DNA from: Proteles cristata cristata
Taxonomy: Eukaryota > Chordata > Mammalia > Carnivora > Hyaenidae
Length of the DNA: 64,000 nt
NCBI GenBank assembly: GCA_017311185.1
Contig: JAESUZ010002551.1
Span: forward strand, 1,488,001 to 1,552,000
Direction of reading: 5' to 3'
Below are positions 34,937 to 46,939 of this stretch, piece after piece; the stretch's first letter is position 1; each line of letters begins with the position of its first letter. The notes beneath the pieces were generated by a model. It worked only from the letters and a program-made list of their open reading frames with translations, was not told where the DNA came from and did no database searches. A program made the position numbers and the translations under genes.

Positions 34937-37830
34937 ATGAAACCTACAGATAACACAATGACTCTAAACTCATATCTTTCAATAACAACACTGAATACAA
35001 ACAGACTAGATGCCCCGACCAAAAGACATAAGGTATCAGAACAGATTAAAAAACAAGACCCACAGATTTGCTGTCTATAAAAGTCCATTTTAGACCTGAG
35101 GACACCTTCAGATTGAGAATGAGGGGATGGAGAACCATCTATCATGCTACTGGAAGTCAAAAGAAAGCTGGAGGAGCCATACTTATAACACACAAACTAG
35201 ATTTTAAAGTTAAGGCAGTAACAAGAGACGAAGAAGGACATTATATGATAATTACAGAGTCTATCCTTCAGGAAGAGCTAACAATTATAAATGCCTATGC
35301 ACCTGATTTGGAAGTACCCAAATATATAATACAATTACAAACATAAGCAATCTTATTGATAAGAATGTGCTAATTGCAGGGGACTTTAATACTCCACTTA
35401 CAGCAGTGGACAGATCATCTAGACATAAAATCAGTAAAGAAACAATGGCCCTGAATAATACACTGGACCAGATGGACTTGATAGATACATTTAGAACTCT
35501 ACATCTTAAAGCAGTGGAATTCACTTTCTTCTCAAGTGCACAGGGTACATTCTCCAAGATAGATCACATATTGGTTCACAAAGCAGCCTTCAATAAATAG
35601 AAAAAGAAATAAGATCATACCATGCACACTTTCAGATCACAATGCTATGAAACTTGAAATCAATCACAAGAAAAAGTCTGGAAAATCTCCAAAAGCATGG
35701 AGGTTAAAGAACATCCTACTAAAGAACAACTGGGTCAACCAGACAATTAGAGAAGAAATTTAAAAATATATAGAAACAGATGAAAATGAAATTACAACAA
35801 TCCAAACCCTTTGCAAAATACATTGTAATCCAGGCTTATCTCAAGAAACAAAATACAAAAATCTAACAGCACACCTAAAGTAGCCATTTATGAAAAGCCA
35901 ACAGCTAATATCATCCTCAAAGGGGAAAACCGGAGAGCTTTCCCCCTGAGATCAGGAACACAACGGGGATGTCCACTCTCACCACCGTTGTTTAAAACAG
36001 TGTTGGAAGTCCTAACATCAACAATCAGAAAACAAAATGAAATAAAAGGCATCAAAATTGGCAAAGAAGAAGTCAAACTTTAACTTCTCAGATGACATGA
36101 TACTCTACATGGAAAACCTAACAGACTCTACCAAAAGTCTGCTAGAACTGATACATGAATTCAGCAGTCACAAGGTACAAAGTCAGTGTACAGAAATCAG
36201 TTGCATATTTATACACCAATAATGAAGCAACAGAAAGAGAAATCAAGAAACTGATCCCATTTACAATTGCACCAAGAACCATAAAATACCCAGGAGCAAA
36301 CCTAATCAAAGATATAAAAGATCTGTATGATGAAAACTATAGAAAACTTTTGAAGGAAATTGAAGAAGACACAGAAAAAAAGGAAAAATATTCCATGCTG
36401 ATGGACTGGAAGAATTTATATTGTTAAAATGTCAATACTACTCAAAGCAATGTACACATTCAATGCAATCCCAATCAAAACTGCACCAGCATTCTTCTCA
36501 AAGCTAGAACAAACAATCCGAAAATTTGTATGGAATCACAAAAGACCCCAAATAGCCAAAGTAATATTGAAGAAGAAAACCAAAATGGGAAGCATCATCA
36601 TCCCAAACTTTAGCCTCTACTACAAAGCTGTCATCATCAAGACAGTAAGGTATTGGCACAAAACAGACACATAGACCAATGGAATAAAATTGAGAGCTCA
36701 GAATTGGACCCAAAAATGTTCAACCAACTAATCTTTGACAAAGTGGGAAAGAGTATCTATTGGAAAAAGACAGCCTCTTTAACAGATGGTGCTGGGAGAA
36801 CTGGACAACAACATGCAGAAGAATGAAACTAGATCATTTTCTCACACCATACACAAAAATAAACTTGAAATGGATGGAAGACCTGAATGTGAGACAAGAA
36901 ATCATCAAAACCCTAGAAGACAAAGCAGGAAACAACCTCTTTGGTCTCAGCATCAGCAATTTCTTATTTGACACATCTACAAAGGCAAGAGAATTAAAAG
37001 CAAAAATGAACTACTGGGGCCTCATCAAGATAAAAGGCTTCTGCACGGCAAAGAAAACAATCAACAAAACTAATAGGCAACTGATGGAATGGGAAAACAT
37101 AGTTACAAATGACATATAGGATAAAGGGCTAGTATACAAAATCTATAAAGAACTCACCAAACTCCATACCCAAAAAATAAATATTCCAGTGAAGAAATGG
37201 GCAGAAGACATGAATAGACACTTCTCCAAAGTGGACATCCAGATGGCCAACAGACACATGAAATGATGCTCAACGTCACTCATCATCAGGGAAATACAAA
37301 TCAAAGCCACACTGAGATACCACCTCACAACAGCCAGTGGCTAAAATGAACAAATCAAGAGACTCTAGATGCTGGTGAGGATATGGAGAAACAGGAACCT
37401 CTTGCACTATTAGTGGGAATGCAAACTGATCCAGCCACTCTGGAAAACAGTGTGGAGGTTCCTCAAAAAATTAAAAATAGAATTCCTCTATGACCCAGTA
37501 ATAGCACTGCTAGGAATCTACCCAAGGGATACAGTAGTGCTGATGGATAGGGGCACATGTACCCCAATGTTTGTAACAGCACTTTCAACAATAACCAAAT
37601 TATGGAAAGAGCCTAAGTGTCCATCAACTGATGAATGAATCAAGAAGATATGGTTTATCTATACGATGGAATACTACATGGCAATGAGAAAGAATGAAAT
37701 CTGGCCATTTATAGCAAAGTAGATGGAACTGGAAGGTATTATGCAAAGTGAAATAAGTTGGTCACAGAAACATATAGTCACACAGATACCATATGTTTTC
37801 ACTCATATGTGAAACAGGAAGAACTTAACA
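34937..37830 (+). pseudogene. L1 copy A ORF2 (endonuclease/RT), broken and deleted
   Basis: ORF2p normally carries an APE-type endonuclease, a reverse transcriptase and a C-terminal Cys-rich region. The ATG is at 34937. The endonuclease survives in three pieces: 34937-35080, 35068-35346 and 35367-35600. The third has an intact AGDFNTPLT motif, followed by SDHN coded at about 35637. At 35880 the sequence jumps from cacacctaaag to ccatttatgaaaagc. Against copy B this removes about 920 bp: the linker and the N-terminal half of the RT. Later pieces (36155-36427, 36429-36674, 36760-37119, 37450-37638) lie in three different frames. It cannot encode an active enzyme. Confidence 0.93.
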
Positions 37831-38215
37831 GAAAACCATGGGGGAGAAAAGAGGGGGGAAAAGCGTTACAAATGGAGAGGGAGGGAGGCAAACCATGGGA
37901 AACTCTTAAATGCAGAGAACAGACTGAAGGTTGATGAGGGGTGGAGGAGAGGGCAAAATGGATGATGGGCATTGAGGGGGACGCTTGTTGGGATGAGCAC
38001 TGGGTGTTATATGTAAACTAAATTGACAATAAATTATATTAAAAAATAGCTCCATCCTGACCCCTTTCACCTGTTGATGTCACAAAATTATATCTTTATA
38101 CATTGTGCACCCCAAAACATCAACTAGTGATTCTTTTAAATTCATCAGTCTCTTAAATTATATAGAAAACAAAAAGTGAGGCTACAAACTCTTATTACAA
38201 TAATATTAACTTTTA

Positions 38216-38427
38216 TTTATTTTTAAAGTTTATTTTTGAAAACGAGAGCATGTGAGCAGGGGAGGGGCAGGAGGAGAGAGGAAAAAGAGAGAGAGAGAGA
38301 GAATCCCAAGCAGGGTCTCTCTGCACTCAGTGCAGAGCCAGATGTGGGGCTCAAACTAACAAACATGAGATTATGACCTGAAATGAAATCAAGATTCAGA
38401 CCCTTAACCAAGTAAGCCACCCAGACT
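38216..38427 (-). mobile_element. CAN-SINE nested in old L1, minus strand
   Basis: aaagtttatttttgaaaacg, gagcaggggaggggcaggag, agtgcagagccagatgtggg, gagattatgacctgaaatga and aaccaagtaagccacccaga appear in antisense order. Fairly diverged. Confidence 0.88.
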
Positions 38428-38675
38428 CAGACTAATAATCTAAAACATTAGATTTTACAATTGCCCATGTATTTGCCTTTATTGATACCTGTATTTCTTC
38501 TGATGTCTTCAAGTTGCTGTATAGTGTCCTTTTAATTCACCCTGCAGGACTCTCCTGAGTATTTCTTACAGTGTAGGTCTAGGGGTAACAAACTCACTTG
38601 TTTTTTTATCTCTCTGAGAATGTCTTACTTTCTCCTTCGGTTTTATAGGACAGTTTCACTGGATATAGAATTTTT

Positions 38676-38921
38676 AAATTCATTTTTATTTCTTTTTGAA
38701 TTAAAAAAACGTTAATGTTTATTTATTTTTGAGAGAGAGAGAGATAGACAGACCATGAGCAGGGGAGGGGCAGAGAGACAGAAGAAAACACAGAATCTGA
38801 AGCAGGCTCCAGGCTCTGAGCTGTCAGCAGAGAGCCCAAGATGGGGCTTGAACCCACAAAAAGCAAAATCGTGACCTAAGCCAAAGTCAGATGCTTAATC
38901 AACTGAGCCATCCAGGTACCC
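38676..38921 (-). mobile_element. Felid CAN-SINE nested in old L1, with TSD
   Basis: Antisense copy ending aactgagccatccaggtacc. A 17-bp TSD, ctggatatagaattttt at 38659-38675, recurs as ctggatatagaattctt at 38922-38938 (one mismatch). The long T/A-rich left part is the reversed tail. Confidence 0.93.
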
Positions 38922-38970
38922 CTGGATATAGAATTCTTGACAGTTTTTTTTCTTTTCAAATTTTGAATTT

Positions 38971-39349
38971 TAATGGTTTGTGTTATTGTTTTTGTTTTTT
39001 TTATTTTAACAGATTCCCTCTGTCCTAAGCCGAAGTATAAACGTAAGGTCTTTTCAAATCTTTTCTGAACCTGCACCTTTCTCTAGGCACATGTAGTCAC
39101 TTTCTAATTTTTCCTCATATATCTACTTGCTTTTGAATGTCTTAGTATTCAAGAGCTTCTTCCCAAAGGGGAAAAAATTAAAATGAATAGGAAATACAGC
39201 AGCGGAAATTTACATCCCTCGGAAGTCTCTTCATTCATAAGTTCAGGGGTTTGCGACAATGGAGGGAAATGCAACAACAACTGCTAACCTCTTTGTTTGC
39301 ACCTCTCTGATCAGAACCAGTAATCAGAGCAGAGGTCCCCAATATTTGT
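38971..39349. other. No feature recognised
   Basis: T-rich then mixed sequence. It may contain the eroded end of the old L1, but no landmark is certain. Confidence 0.35.
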
Positions 39350-39680
39350 AGGTTAGAATCTTTTTTGCTCATCCTGGATCCTGCAAGCTGTCAGGACCAG
39401 GTGTGCAGAGGGTGGCCGCAGAGCTGGGGTTGAGAGACAGGGAGCTGCTGCTGCAGGAAGAGTTGAAGTTGACCACAATTAACTGCAATTTACCATTCAA
39501 GCCTCCCCCTGGAAATTCCAAGAATTTCATAGACTCCCAGGGTTCCAAAATAGTTACATCACACCAATTCTGCCAGTACAATTACTGCCCAGACTTCTGG
39601 ACTCTACTTCCAGGAATTCCACCCATCACTGCAGAAACCTCTCTCAGGAAAAGTAGTTTCAAATACTAAATTAGAATATT
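39350..39680. other. GC-richer unassigned segment
   Basis: A block of clearly higher GC with an 88-codon plus frame (39403-39669; includes MQRVAAELGLRDRELLLQEE). It could be an old LTR-type repeat or unique conserved DNA. I cannot assign a family. No acceptor/donor pair frames the ORF convincingly. Confidence 0.3.
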
Positions 39681-39759
39681 TGAAAGGTGTAAAGCAATGA
39701 CTTCTGTTTTCAGGTTTAAAATCTATAAAGTATTAAAAATAGAAGCTACGAGAATTACA

Positions 39760-41280
39760 AGAATTAAAATAAAAGAATAATAAAAATTAAAGTAGAAACA
39801 AGAAATAGAAAATGGAAAAACAATAGAGAAAAGCAACAAAATCAGTTAGTCTTTTGAAATGATCAATGAAGTTAGTAAACCCCTAGAATGAATATGAATA
39901 AAGACATAATACCAGCACTACGCATGACTGATACTTATAGTAAAAGTATTATCATGGAATATCATGAGCAACTTTAAGCCATTAAATTCAACAACTTAGA
40001 ATAAATAGAAAACTGTATTGAAAGAAAAAATTACCAAAATTGACCAGAAAGGAAATTGAAATTCTATATACCCCTCTATCCAGGAAAGTAGATAAGTTTG
40101 TAATTAAACCATGTCCCATTCAAAAAAAAAAAAAGAAAAGAAAAGAAAATGGGGAGCGAAAACCTTTAGGCCCAAAGGGCATCACTAGTAAATGCCAATA
40201 GACATTTTTAATACCAGTCCTGTACAAAATCTTTCAGAAAACAGAAGAGGAAGAGCTACCAAGGTATTCATTTATTTTATGAGGCTAATGTTATTCATTA
40301 TAACAAGCATTATCGCAAAATCTTCAAAAAACATATTCAAAAATTATTTTTAAATATTAGGAAATCAAATCCAGGCATATATACAGATTGTATACTATGA
40401 TCAAATTAGGTGTATCCAAGGAATGTAAGGGAGGTTTAAAATAGTATAATCTATCAGTATAATTCACTACTTTCACAGGTTAAGATGAAAAAAAAATCAG
40501 ATGACTCTTTAACTAAATGGAGAAATGGCATGTGAGAAAAACAAAACACTTTCTGATAAAAATCTCCCAGGTAACTGAGAAGAAAACTTTATCAATCTGA
40601 TAAGGGGTGTGATCAACAAAATTTACAACTAATATCTTATTTACCAGTGTAGTATTATATATTCTCCTCCGAGATGACAATAAAGGAAAGAAATCTGTCC
40701 TAGCCACATCTGCAGTACATGACATGGGAGTTAATAGCCAATGCAAAAGGAAAAAACAGCAAACAGATGTGAAAGGAGGAAAAGCATCATATTCACCATT
40801 GAAATAATTAGTACATAAAAAATTCAGATATAAATATAAAGTTTGCTAAAAACAACTGGATAAATGGAGATATACATGACTTTTATGAATCAGAAGACCC
40901 ACTATGGTTAAGATACCAAGATTAATCTATAGACTCAACATAATCCCAATAAAAAATTCAATCATGTCTTTTTACTGGAAAGTGACAAGATAATTTTTCA
41001 ATGTGTTTGGAAAAGCAAAGGACAAAAGATAGTTAAAACTAACTTGAAAAACACCAAAGACCTAACCTGAGACTTCAGAACCTTCTCTATTAAACCAAGA
41101 TAATCAAGTGTCATGGTGAAAGCATAAAGACAAATAGATCAATGGGACAGGACAGTGTTCAAAAGTATCATTCGTTTATAAGTCAAGTGGCTTTTGAGAA
41201 AGACACGAGAGGAATTCAAACCAAAAAAGGAAAATCTCTTCCAATCAAAAGTATGCAGCCAAAATAGAAAGGGGATAGGA
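39760..41280 (+). mobile_element. Decayed old L1 ORF2, plus strand
   Basis: Landmarks in ORF2 order: gagaaaagcaacaaaatcag, cttttgaaatgatcaatgaa, gaccagaaaggaaattgaaa, agaagaggaagagctaccaa, aaatcaaatccaggcatata, ggaatgtaagggaggtttaa, tcagtataattcactacttt and gacaaatagatcaatgggac. No frame longer than about 70 codons survives. It spans from the linker to past the RT, so it is roughly the middle half of an element. Confidence 0.8.
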
Positions 41281-41453
41281 TAATAGAGGTAGGTCAAGCA
41301 GTGTCTTATTAAAACCATGTAGTAATTTGTTCTCTGTTTTTTAGTGTTTAATGCTATTTGTCAGCTTTTTAAATGTGTAAGACTTGAGGATATTTTTCTC
41401 ATTCTAAACAAATACGTCTTTTATAATGAATTTTGTCTTTAATTTTACTATTA

Positions 41454-41507
41454 TTATTATAATTATTGTTGTTTATACTAGTAGTAGTAGTAATAGTAGT
41501 AGTAAGA
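41454..41507. repeat. (TTA)n/(TAG)n microsatellite
   Basis: attattattataattattgt passes into ctagtagtagtagtaatagt, a compound trinucleotide repeat. Confidence 0.9.
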
Positions 41508-42399
41508 GATCTATCACCTAATCAAATAAACTACAGCTCCCAGAAAACCTGATCTACTCCCAGACCCATGCTTGCCCGTTTTCCTGCTTCTAATCACACA
41601 ATCTAAAATTGGTGCTTTTTGCCAGGAACACAAAGCCAGGCCTGTTTACAAAATCCTATTAGCTTCTTTATTAATTAAGAAGCTCACTACTGTGAAATAT
41701 TTCTCTTTCACAAAGTGTGATTCACAGCAGGATTCCCCTTCATCTAATTTCACCTTTTTTAATCTCAAAGTGTTTTTCTAGGGGAAGAAAGGCATAATCA
41801 TTAATTGGATAATTTCTTTAAACAAACAATTACTTTAGCACTTGATTCTGGTATTTCAACAAATGAAATACTAACTATAAAGATTTTGTATGGAAGAGAT
41901 TATCTTTTTTGGAAGGACTACTGGATCAATATTTCTATTTAAAAAGGGGCCTCTGAAGCAATGAATACAGATATGAGAACTCCAAATGACCTGAAGAAAT
42001 AGTTTGCCGGTGAAATTTGATCTAATGTGGATATAGTACCCATAGAAGAGAGATTTCTTTCTACTCCAAATGTCTTTAAAAAAAAAAAAAAAAGATCAAG
42101 GCCTCAAACATGATGTTTATCTGTGAAATGTCTTCTATAAGATTTTCTGATGAGTAGAAATATTAGGGGGGAGGGGAGAAAAGCCACTTCTCCAAATTTA
42201 TTGAATGAGATTCATTATGTTAAACTCCAGTGTCAAATATTAGTATGGAAGGATTGTTTATTGTTATAAGTAATCAGTACCCTTACAAACAAAATTAATT
42301 CCGTAGGGAAATGTTAGGTTGTTTAATGTGTTTTGCTTTCTTTAAAATGTATCTTTCATTTGTTTATAAGAAGTAATTTAAAACAGTAAAAAATTTATA
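41508..42399. other. Mostly unassigned DNA
   Basis: Begins with a short unique stretch (41520-41760) that is less AT-rich than average and has a 69-codon plus frame (41572-41781) with no known domain. An A-run sits at 42077-42093. No gene signal is convincing. Confidence 0.35.
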
Positions 42400-42945
42400 A
42401 AATCAACAGAGAACAAACTGATGGTTGACAGTGGGAAGGGTGTGGGAAGCTCGGCAAATTGAGTGAAGGAGTCGGGGTGCCTGGGTGGCTCAGTCTGTTA
42501 AGTGTGCGATTTCATCTCAGATCATGATCTCGTGGGTTTGTGGGTCCGAGCCCCGCATCAGGTTCTGTGCTGACAGCTCGGAGCCTGAAGCCTGCTTCAG
42601 ATTCTCTGTCTCTCCCTCTTTCTGCGCCTCCCCTGCTCATGTTCTGTCTCTCTCTGTCTCTCAGGAATAAATAAATTAAAAATAATTGTCTTTAAAAAAA
42701 ATGAGTGCAGGAGAGTAGGAGATACAGGCTTCCAGTTATGAAATGAATATGTCATGGGAATAAAAAGTACAGCATAAAGAATATAGTAAGTGATATTGTA
42801 ATAGTCTTTTATAGTGACAGGGTGTAGATACACTTACGGTGAGCACAGCAAAAACTATAGGGATGTGGATTCATTATGCTGTGCACCTGAAACTCGTGTG
42901 ACATTGTATGTCAACCATAAAAACATTAAAATAAAAAATTATGTA
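42400..42945 (+). mobile_element. Old L1 3' end, split by a SINE
   Basis: gaacaaactgatggttgaca left of the SINE and gaggagatacaggcttccag-like sequence, gtcatgggaataaaaagtac, gtgattcattatgctgtgca-like and acattgtatgtcaaccataa right of it follow an older mammalian L1 3' UTR. It ends in an A-rich tail near 42945. Confidence 0.8.
42476..42701 (+). mobile_element. Felid CAN-SINE nested in old L1
   Basis: ggtgcctgggtggctcagtc head, gtgggtccgagccccgcatc, cttcagattctctgtctctc and an A-tail are present. A likely TSD is gagtgaaggag on the left and gagtgcaggag on the right. Confidence 0.92.
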
Positions 42946-43559
42946 TTATAACTTATAAATCTACTGAGTCGAATGTAAACTATGAGATATAATGAAGACT
43001 ATAATCACCAAACTGTCCATATTATATACTTTTGTTTAACAAACACTGGTGTGTCAGCGACCCCAAATACCTGGAACTCAATAAAAAATTTGTTGAATGA
43101 AAGAATCGATATAAACCATCTAGCAAACACTAATATTTAAGTCCTTCGTCTATCTGTTATGGCTCCTCCAATATGAACATGCAGAAAGTACAAGCATCCT
43201 CACCAGCTGCCACTCTGCAATGTTTCTGAAACTTGAGTTACAGGCCTGTGAGAAGACAACCACCGTTCTTACTCAAATACCTCCTACAATGCCACTTAAG
43301 TTTTCTAGGCCTAACACGGAACTGTTAAAGCTAACATGGTTGAAAAATATTTTATTCGTTGTTTTTTTATCAGCTAAAAATACTGAGAAATAGTTAGCAT
43401 TCCATCATAATTAAAAATATCTATATATAAGAATTTTTATGTGTATATTGTTTGTCATCTTAAAACACTAGTAATAATTTTGATACCCTTCACTCAGTCT
43501 TCAGTGAAATACATTTTGATCTAAGCAATACAGTAGAATATTTTTAGTTAAAAAAATAT
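42946..43559. other. No gene recognised
   Basis: atataatgaagactataatc followed by aacactggtgtgtcagcg and caataaaaaatttgttgaat may be a further old L1-type tail; otherwise unassigned. Confidence 0.35.
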
Positions 43560-44340
43560 GACAGATCTTTGCTTCCAGCCAAGATGCATAACAGTGACCA
43601 TATTTGCCCTACCTGTAGTATCTAAAAAAAAAAACTAAGCAAAATACATGAATCAGAGGCTTTCAAAAATAAAACAGACATTAGGCAATGAAGATAATGA
43701 GAGGACTTTTATGACTGTCCAGCTCACTGCGAGGTGTAAGTTTGCATGCAGCAACTTGGGGAGAAAAAGCCAGACAGGGCTTGACAGTGTCCCTAATGTG
43801 AGACGGAGCTGAGAGTCCAGAGAAACCTAGGAAAGTATAATTTTCAGATCAGGATAATGGAAATAAGAGAGCTCCACACAAAGAGAGAACTCCAAAGATG
43901 TGCAGAGGATCAAGTATTCATTTAACTACTCATCAGTGCATGAGGGTGAGAAAACTATCTGAGACTGTGAGGAAGAGGATGAGGAGGTGGTGATCATCTG
44001 AAATGATTACAGCAAACAGTGCTTGGAGCTCCCACAGGGCTGGGATAATGCCTCTTCCCAAGAGCTGAGAGTGGAAAATGTTAGAATGCACAGAGCATGT
44101 AGCATTAACAAAGGACTTGCTTCTGTGATGCAGCAAAAGTTAATTCTACACGAAAAACATCTACAGTCCCACCTAACAAAGCTTAAAGCAAGGCCCAAAG
44201 ACATCAACCTGTTTACAAATAACTGTATTCCAGAATAAAGGTCAAGATGATTTTTAGAAATAAAAAATATTCCGAAAGGTAAATTTTACAAGACCCAGCA
44301 TCCAATGAAAAACCACCAGGCACGGAAGCAAACTATTAAT
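43560..44340 (+). mobile_element. Ancient L1 5' region (tentative)
   Basis: ttgcttccagccaagatg at the left, then a purine-rich body with gcagcaacttggggag, and aagacccagcatccaatgaa followed by aaaaccaccaggcacggaag at the right. This order resembles the 5' UTR of old mammalian L1M elements. No ORF1 follows in recognisable form. A 71-codon plus frame (44023-44238) is probably fortuitous. Confidence 0.55.
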
Positions 44341-44570
44341 TTGACACTTAATTTACATAAATAAATGTCCTGAAAGACATTAGGACTGTCTCATAAGTGT
44401 TTTAACTCTTTTCTTCATTTCTCATTTGTATTTCACCAAGGATAGTTGTGATTGTTTTCTATTCCAAGATTTGTAGCAATGAAAGGAATATTTGCTTCTG
44501 CTGAGGTCATTGTTTAATTTTTACCATTTAGTCTTGTGGTCTTGGCTACTCTAGATATGTGTATATATCT

Positions 44571-44573
<3 letters not shown>

Positions 44574-44614
<41 letters not shown>
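44574..44614. repeat. (CA)n microsatellite
   Basis: About twenty uninterrupted CA units; likely highly polymorphic. Confidence 0.97.
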
Positions 44615-44617
<3 letters not shown>

Positions 44618-44933
44618 TCTTTAGACTGAGGAAAACTTCTAAAGATCAGATAAGTTAAAGCAAAAGTAAAAACAGGCATAAACTAACCCTGCCCAGAAAT
44701 AGTTTTTCATCTCAACTAGTAGTAAACTAAAACCTTGGTTAAATATTTAGACCCTGGTATATATACAGATGGATTCTCTGTGTGAGTGAAATCTGAATAA
44801 ACAGAATAAAACAGCGAAAACAGCCAAAGTGGCAAATTTAAGGCTCAGAAATCTGGCTGCCTCTAGGGTATAATTGCATTTCTTTCCAGGGAACCTCACA
44901 CCTTGAATTAATGAGAACATTTAGGTATTGTTG

Positions 44934-44957
44934 TGTTTGTTTGTTTGTTTGTTTTTT
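44934..44957. repeat. (TTTG)n short tandem repeat
   Basis: Five to six units of GTTT ending in a T-run. Confidence 0.85.
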
Positions 44958-45662
44958 AAATCTTTATCTCCATTTGATATGTAACAGACTAAAAAAGAAA
45001 GTACTACAAAAAAATGGATCTGTGAGTCCCCGAAAGCAATCCTAGGCTGACCATTTTTAGTATGCAGATCAACTTAAGACACAGCAGATTCCTTGTGTAT
45101 CTAAATAGCCAACATTTCAATTGGCTTACAGCCTGACAATGTTATATAATTCTTCTAAATTAATAATAAGTTTTAAATGCTGGAACACCCTATAGGCAAT
45201 AAAAGAAACCTATAATTCCTCCCTTAGACAGGCTGTTAAGGAAATTATTTTCCATTTAGAATAACTTTGCAGCTTAGTCAACTGCCAACTTAACCAATGG
45301 GTTTTAACAAATAGATTTTGCTCTAGAAGTTCATTTGCAAATCTTATAGTTTGGAAACTGAAATAGTTTATTTTCTTAGCTTACAAACAATACCAGATTT
45401 AGTTCTAGGTAGGCCATGAAAGCCTATTAAGTACCTAATTTAATACATGTAGCATCTTCTCTGAGTACTAAGGAATAGAAACACCATTTTAAATATTTTT
45501 TGTCATTGATAAATAAATGACAGAATTCGAATCTGGAACCTGGGAAATGCATCATCCCCTGCTACAATGGTATCAGTCACTTCCCATTTCTTACATATTT
45601 CTCTCCCTAATACTAAATAGAATCAACATGCAAAACTATAAAATGCCTTTATCTTATTGTCT

Positions 45663-45847
45663 TTTTTAAAGTTTATTTATTTATTTTGAGGGGGCAGGGC
45701 CAGCAGAAAGAGAGAGGGAGAGAGAGTATCCCAAGTGGGCTCCTGGCTATCAGTGTGGAGCCTGAGGCAGGGCTCAATCTTAGGAACCATGAGATCATGA
45801 CCTAAGCCGAAGCTGGATGCTTAACTGGCTGAGCCACCCAGATACCT
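45663..45847 (-). mobile_element. Felid CAN-SINE, minus strand
   Basis: aaagtttatttatttatttt, cagcagaaagagagagggag, ctatcagtgtggagcctgag, catgagatcatgacctaagc and actggctgagccacccagat in antisense order. The purine tract is shortened. Confidence 0.9.
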
Positions 45848-46642
45848 TTTGGTTTTCTTTATCTCCCTGTAGAATATAAGCTCCAGCGGTCACAGAGTAC
45901 ACTAAAGAGGCAGTTCTCAACAGAAGTAGGTGGAGAAAGTGGTAACTGTATAGGATCACTATTATGATTTGAGGGTTTGAGTGGGAAATGATAATACGAA
46001 AGATACAGGTAAATGAAAAGTGATTAGAAACTCCAGGCACTAGAAGCTATATAGAAGCCACAGTTCAAATATAAGGCAATGGCTTCAAATTAGATTAAAT
46101 GGGCTTCAAAAAAAAAAAAAAAATAGAGTGCTCTCCGATATATAGACAAAATGATTAAGAAGCTGAAAGATAACAAAGGAATGGTAATGAGGACATATGT
46201 TTGTTCTCCCAACAAGAAAAAGAAAAAGGCAATCAGAAACTCCAGGAGATAAAAACTGTGTGCAAAGATTGCATGGCTTAGCAGGTGGTAGAATTCAAAA
46301 GGCAAGAATACATTCGAAGTTGATACCAGACAGAGGAAAGTACTTTTGGAATTCAAGAGAACAGGATACAAATGTAGCAAAGTAATTTGTTTTTACTGAA
46401 CAATATTTGCATAACCATAAGCAAGCTATGTATTACTTGTCAGCTTTTAGAATTAACCTACAGACAAGACACCATGTCTAAAAAATAAAAAGACTGAATG
46501 TTAGTCTAGCCTCATCAACATAAAAGTAAATATACATCTGATAAAAGCTGGGAGATAAGAATAGAGAAATTAGGTGGTCAAAGGAATAAGAGGACTAATA
46601 GTCTAACTATTAGAAGCACAGAGCAAAGATATACTAGCCACA
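45848..46642. other. No gene recognised
   Basis: Contains an A-run at 46110-46125. Frames of 96 codons (minus, 46090-46380) and 62 codons (plus) lack domains and read as chance. Confidence 0.35.
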
Positions 46643-46658
46643 GTTGAAAGAATTAAAG

Positions 46659-46864
46659 GGGCACCTGGGTGGTTCAGTCAGTAAAGTGTCCAACTTCGGC
46701 TCAGGTCATGATCTCATGGCTCATGAGTTCAAGCCTTGCATTGGGCTCTGTGCTCATGGCTTGGAGCCTGGAACCTGCTCTGGATTCTGTGTCTCCCTTT
46801 CTTTCTGTCCCTCCCCCACTTGTGCTCTGTCTCTCTCTCAAAAATAAATAAAAAAATTTAAAAA
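46659..46864 (+). mobile_element. Felid CAN-SINE, plus strand
   Basis: ggggcacctgggtggttcag head through TC tract and A-tail. A likely TSD is ttgaaagaatt on the left and ttgaaagagtt on the right. Confidence 0.92.
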
Positions 46865-46939
46865 TTGAAAGAGTTACACATCTACATTATAGATACTCTA
46901 CATACTATACAGTTAGAAATTTCATCAGGAAAGAAACAA

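Larger units (their letters stand above)
32423..38045 (+). mobile_element. Nearly full-length carnivore L1, copy A, with TSD
   Basis: Runs from the 5' end (aacatggtggagaagtaggg, the start also seen in copy B at 57.5 kb) through 5' UTR, ORF1, ORF2 and 3' UTR (gatgagcactgggtgttata, gacaataaattatatt). An exact 13-bp TSD, atagctccatcct, lies at 32410-32422 and 38046-38058. It is inserted into the old antisense L1. Both reading frames are dead, and about 920 bp of ORF2 is missing at 35880. Confidence 0.95.
38059..38970 (-). mobile_element. Old L1, antisense, right half of the split copy
   Basis: Continues the element interrupted at 32409: gttgatgtcacaaaattata, atacattgtgcaccccaaaa, tgcaggactctcctgagtat, cagtgtaggtctaggggtaa, gagaatgtcttactttctcc and cactggatatagaattttta follow the antisense 5' region of an old mammalian L1. 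Two SINEs are nested in it (38216-38427, 38676-38921). The right limit is approximate. Confidence 0.82.
44341..45662. other. Long unassigned stretch
   Basis: AT-rich DNA with two simple repeats (listed separately) and no recognised gene or mobile element. Confidence 0.35.

Noticed and set aside
41530..41560. actacagctcccag as a ZNF143/THAP11-type promoter motif
   Set aside because: Partial match only, with no GC-rich promoter or transcript context.
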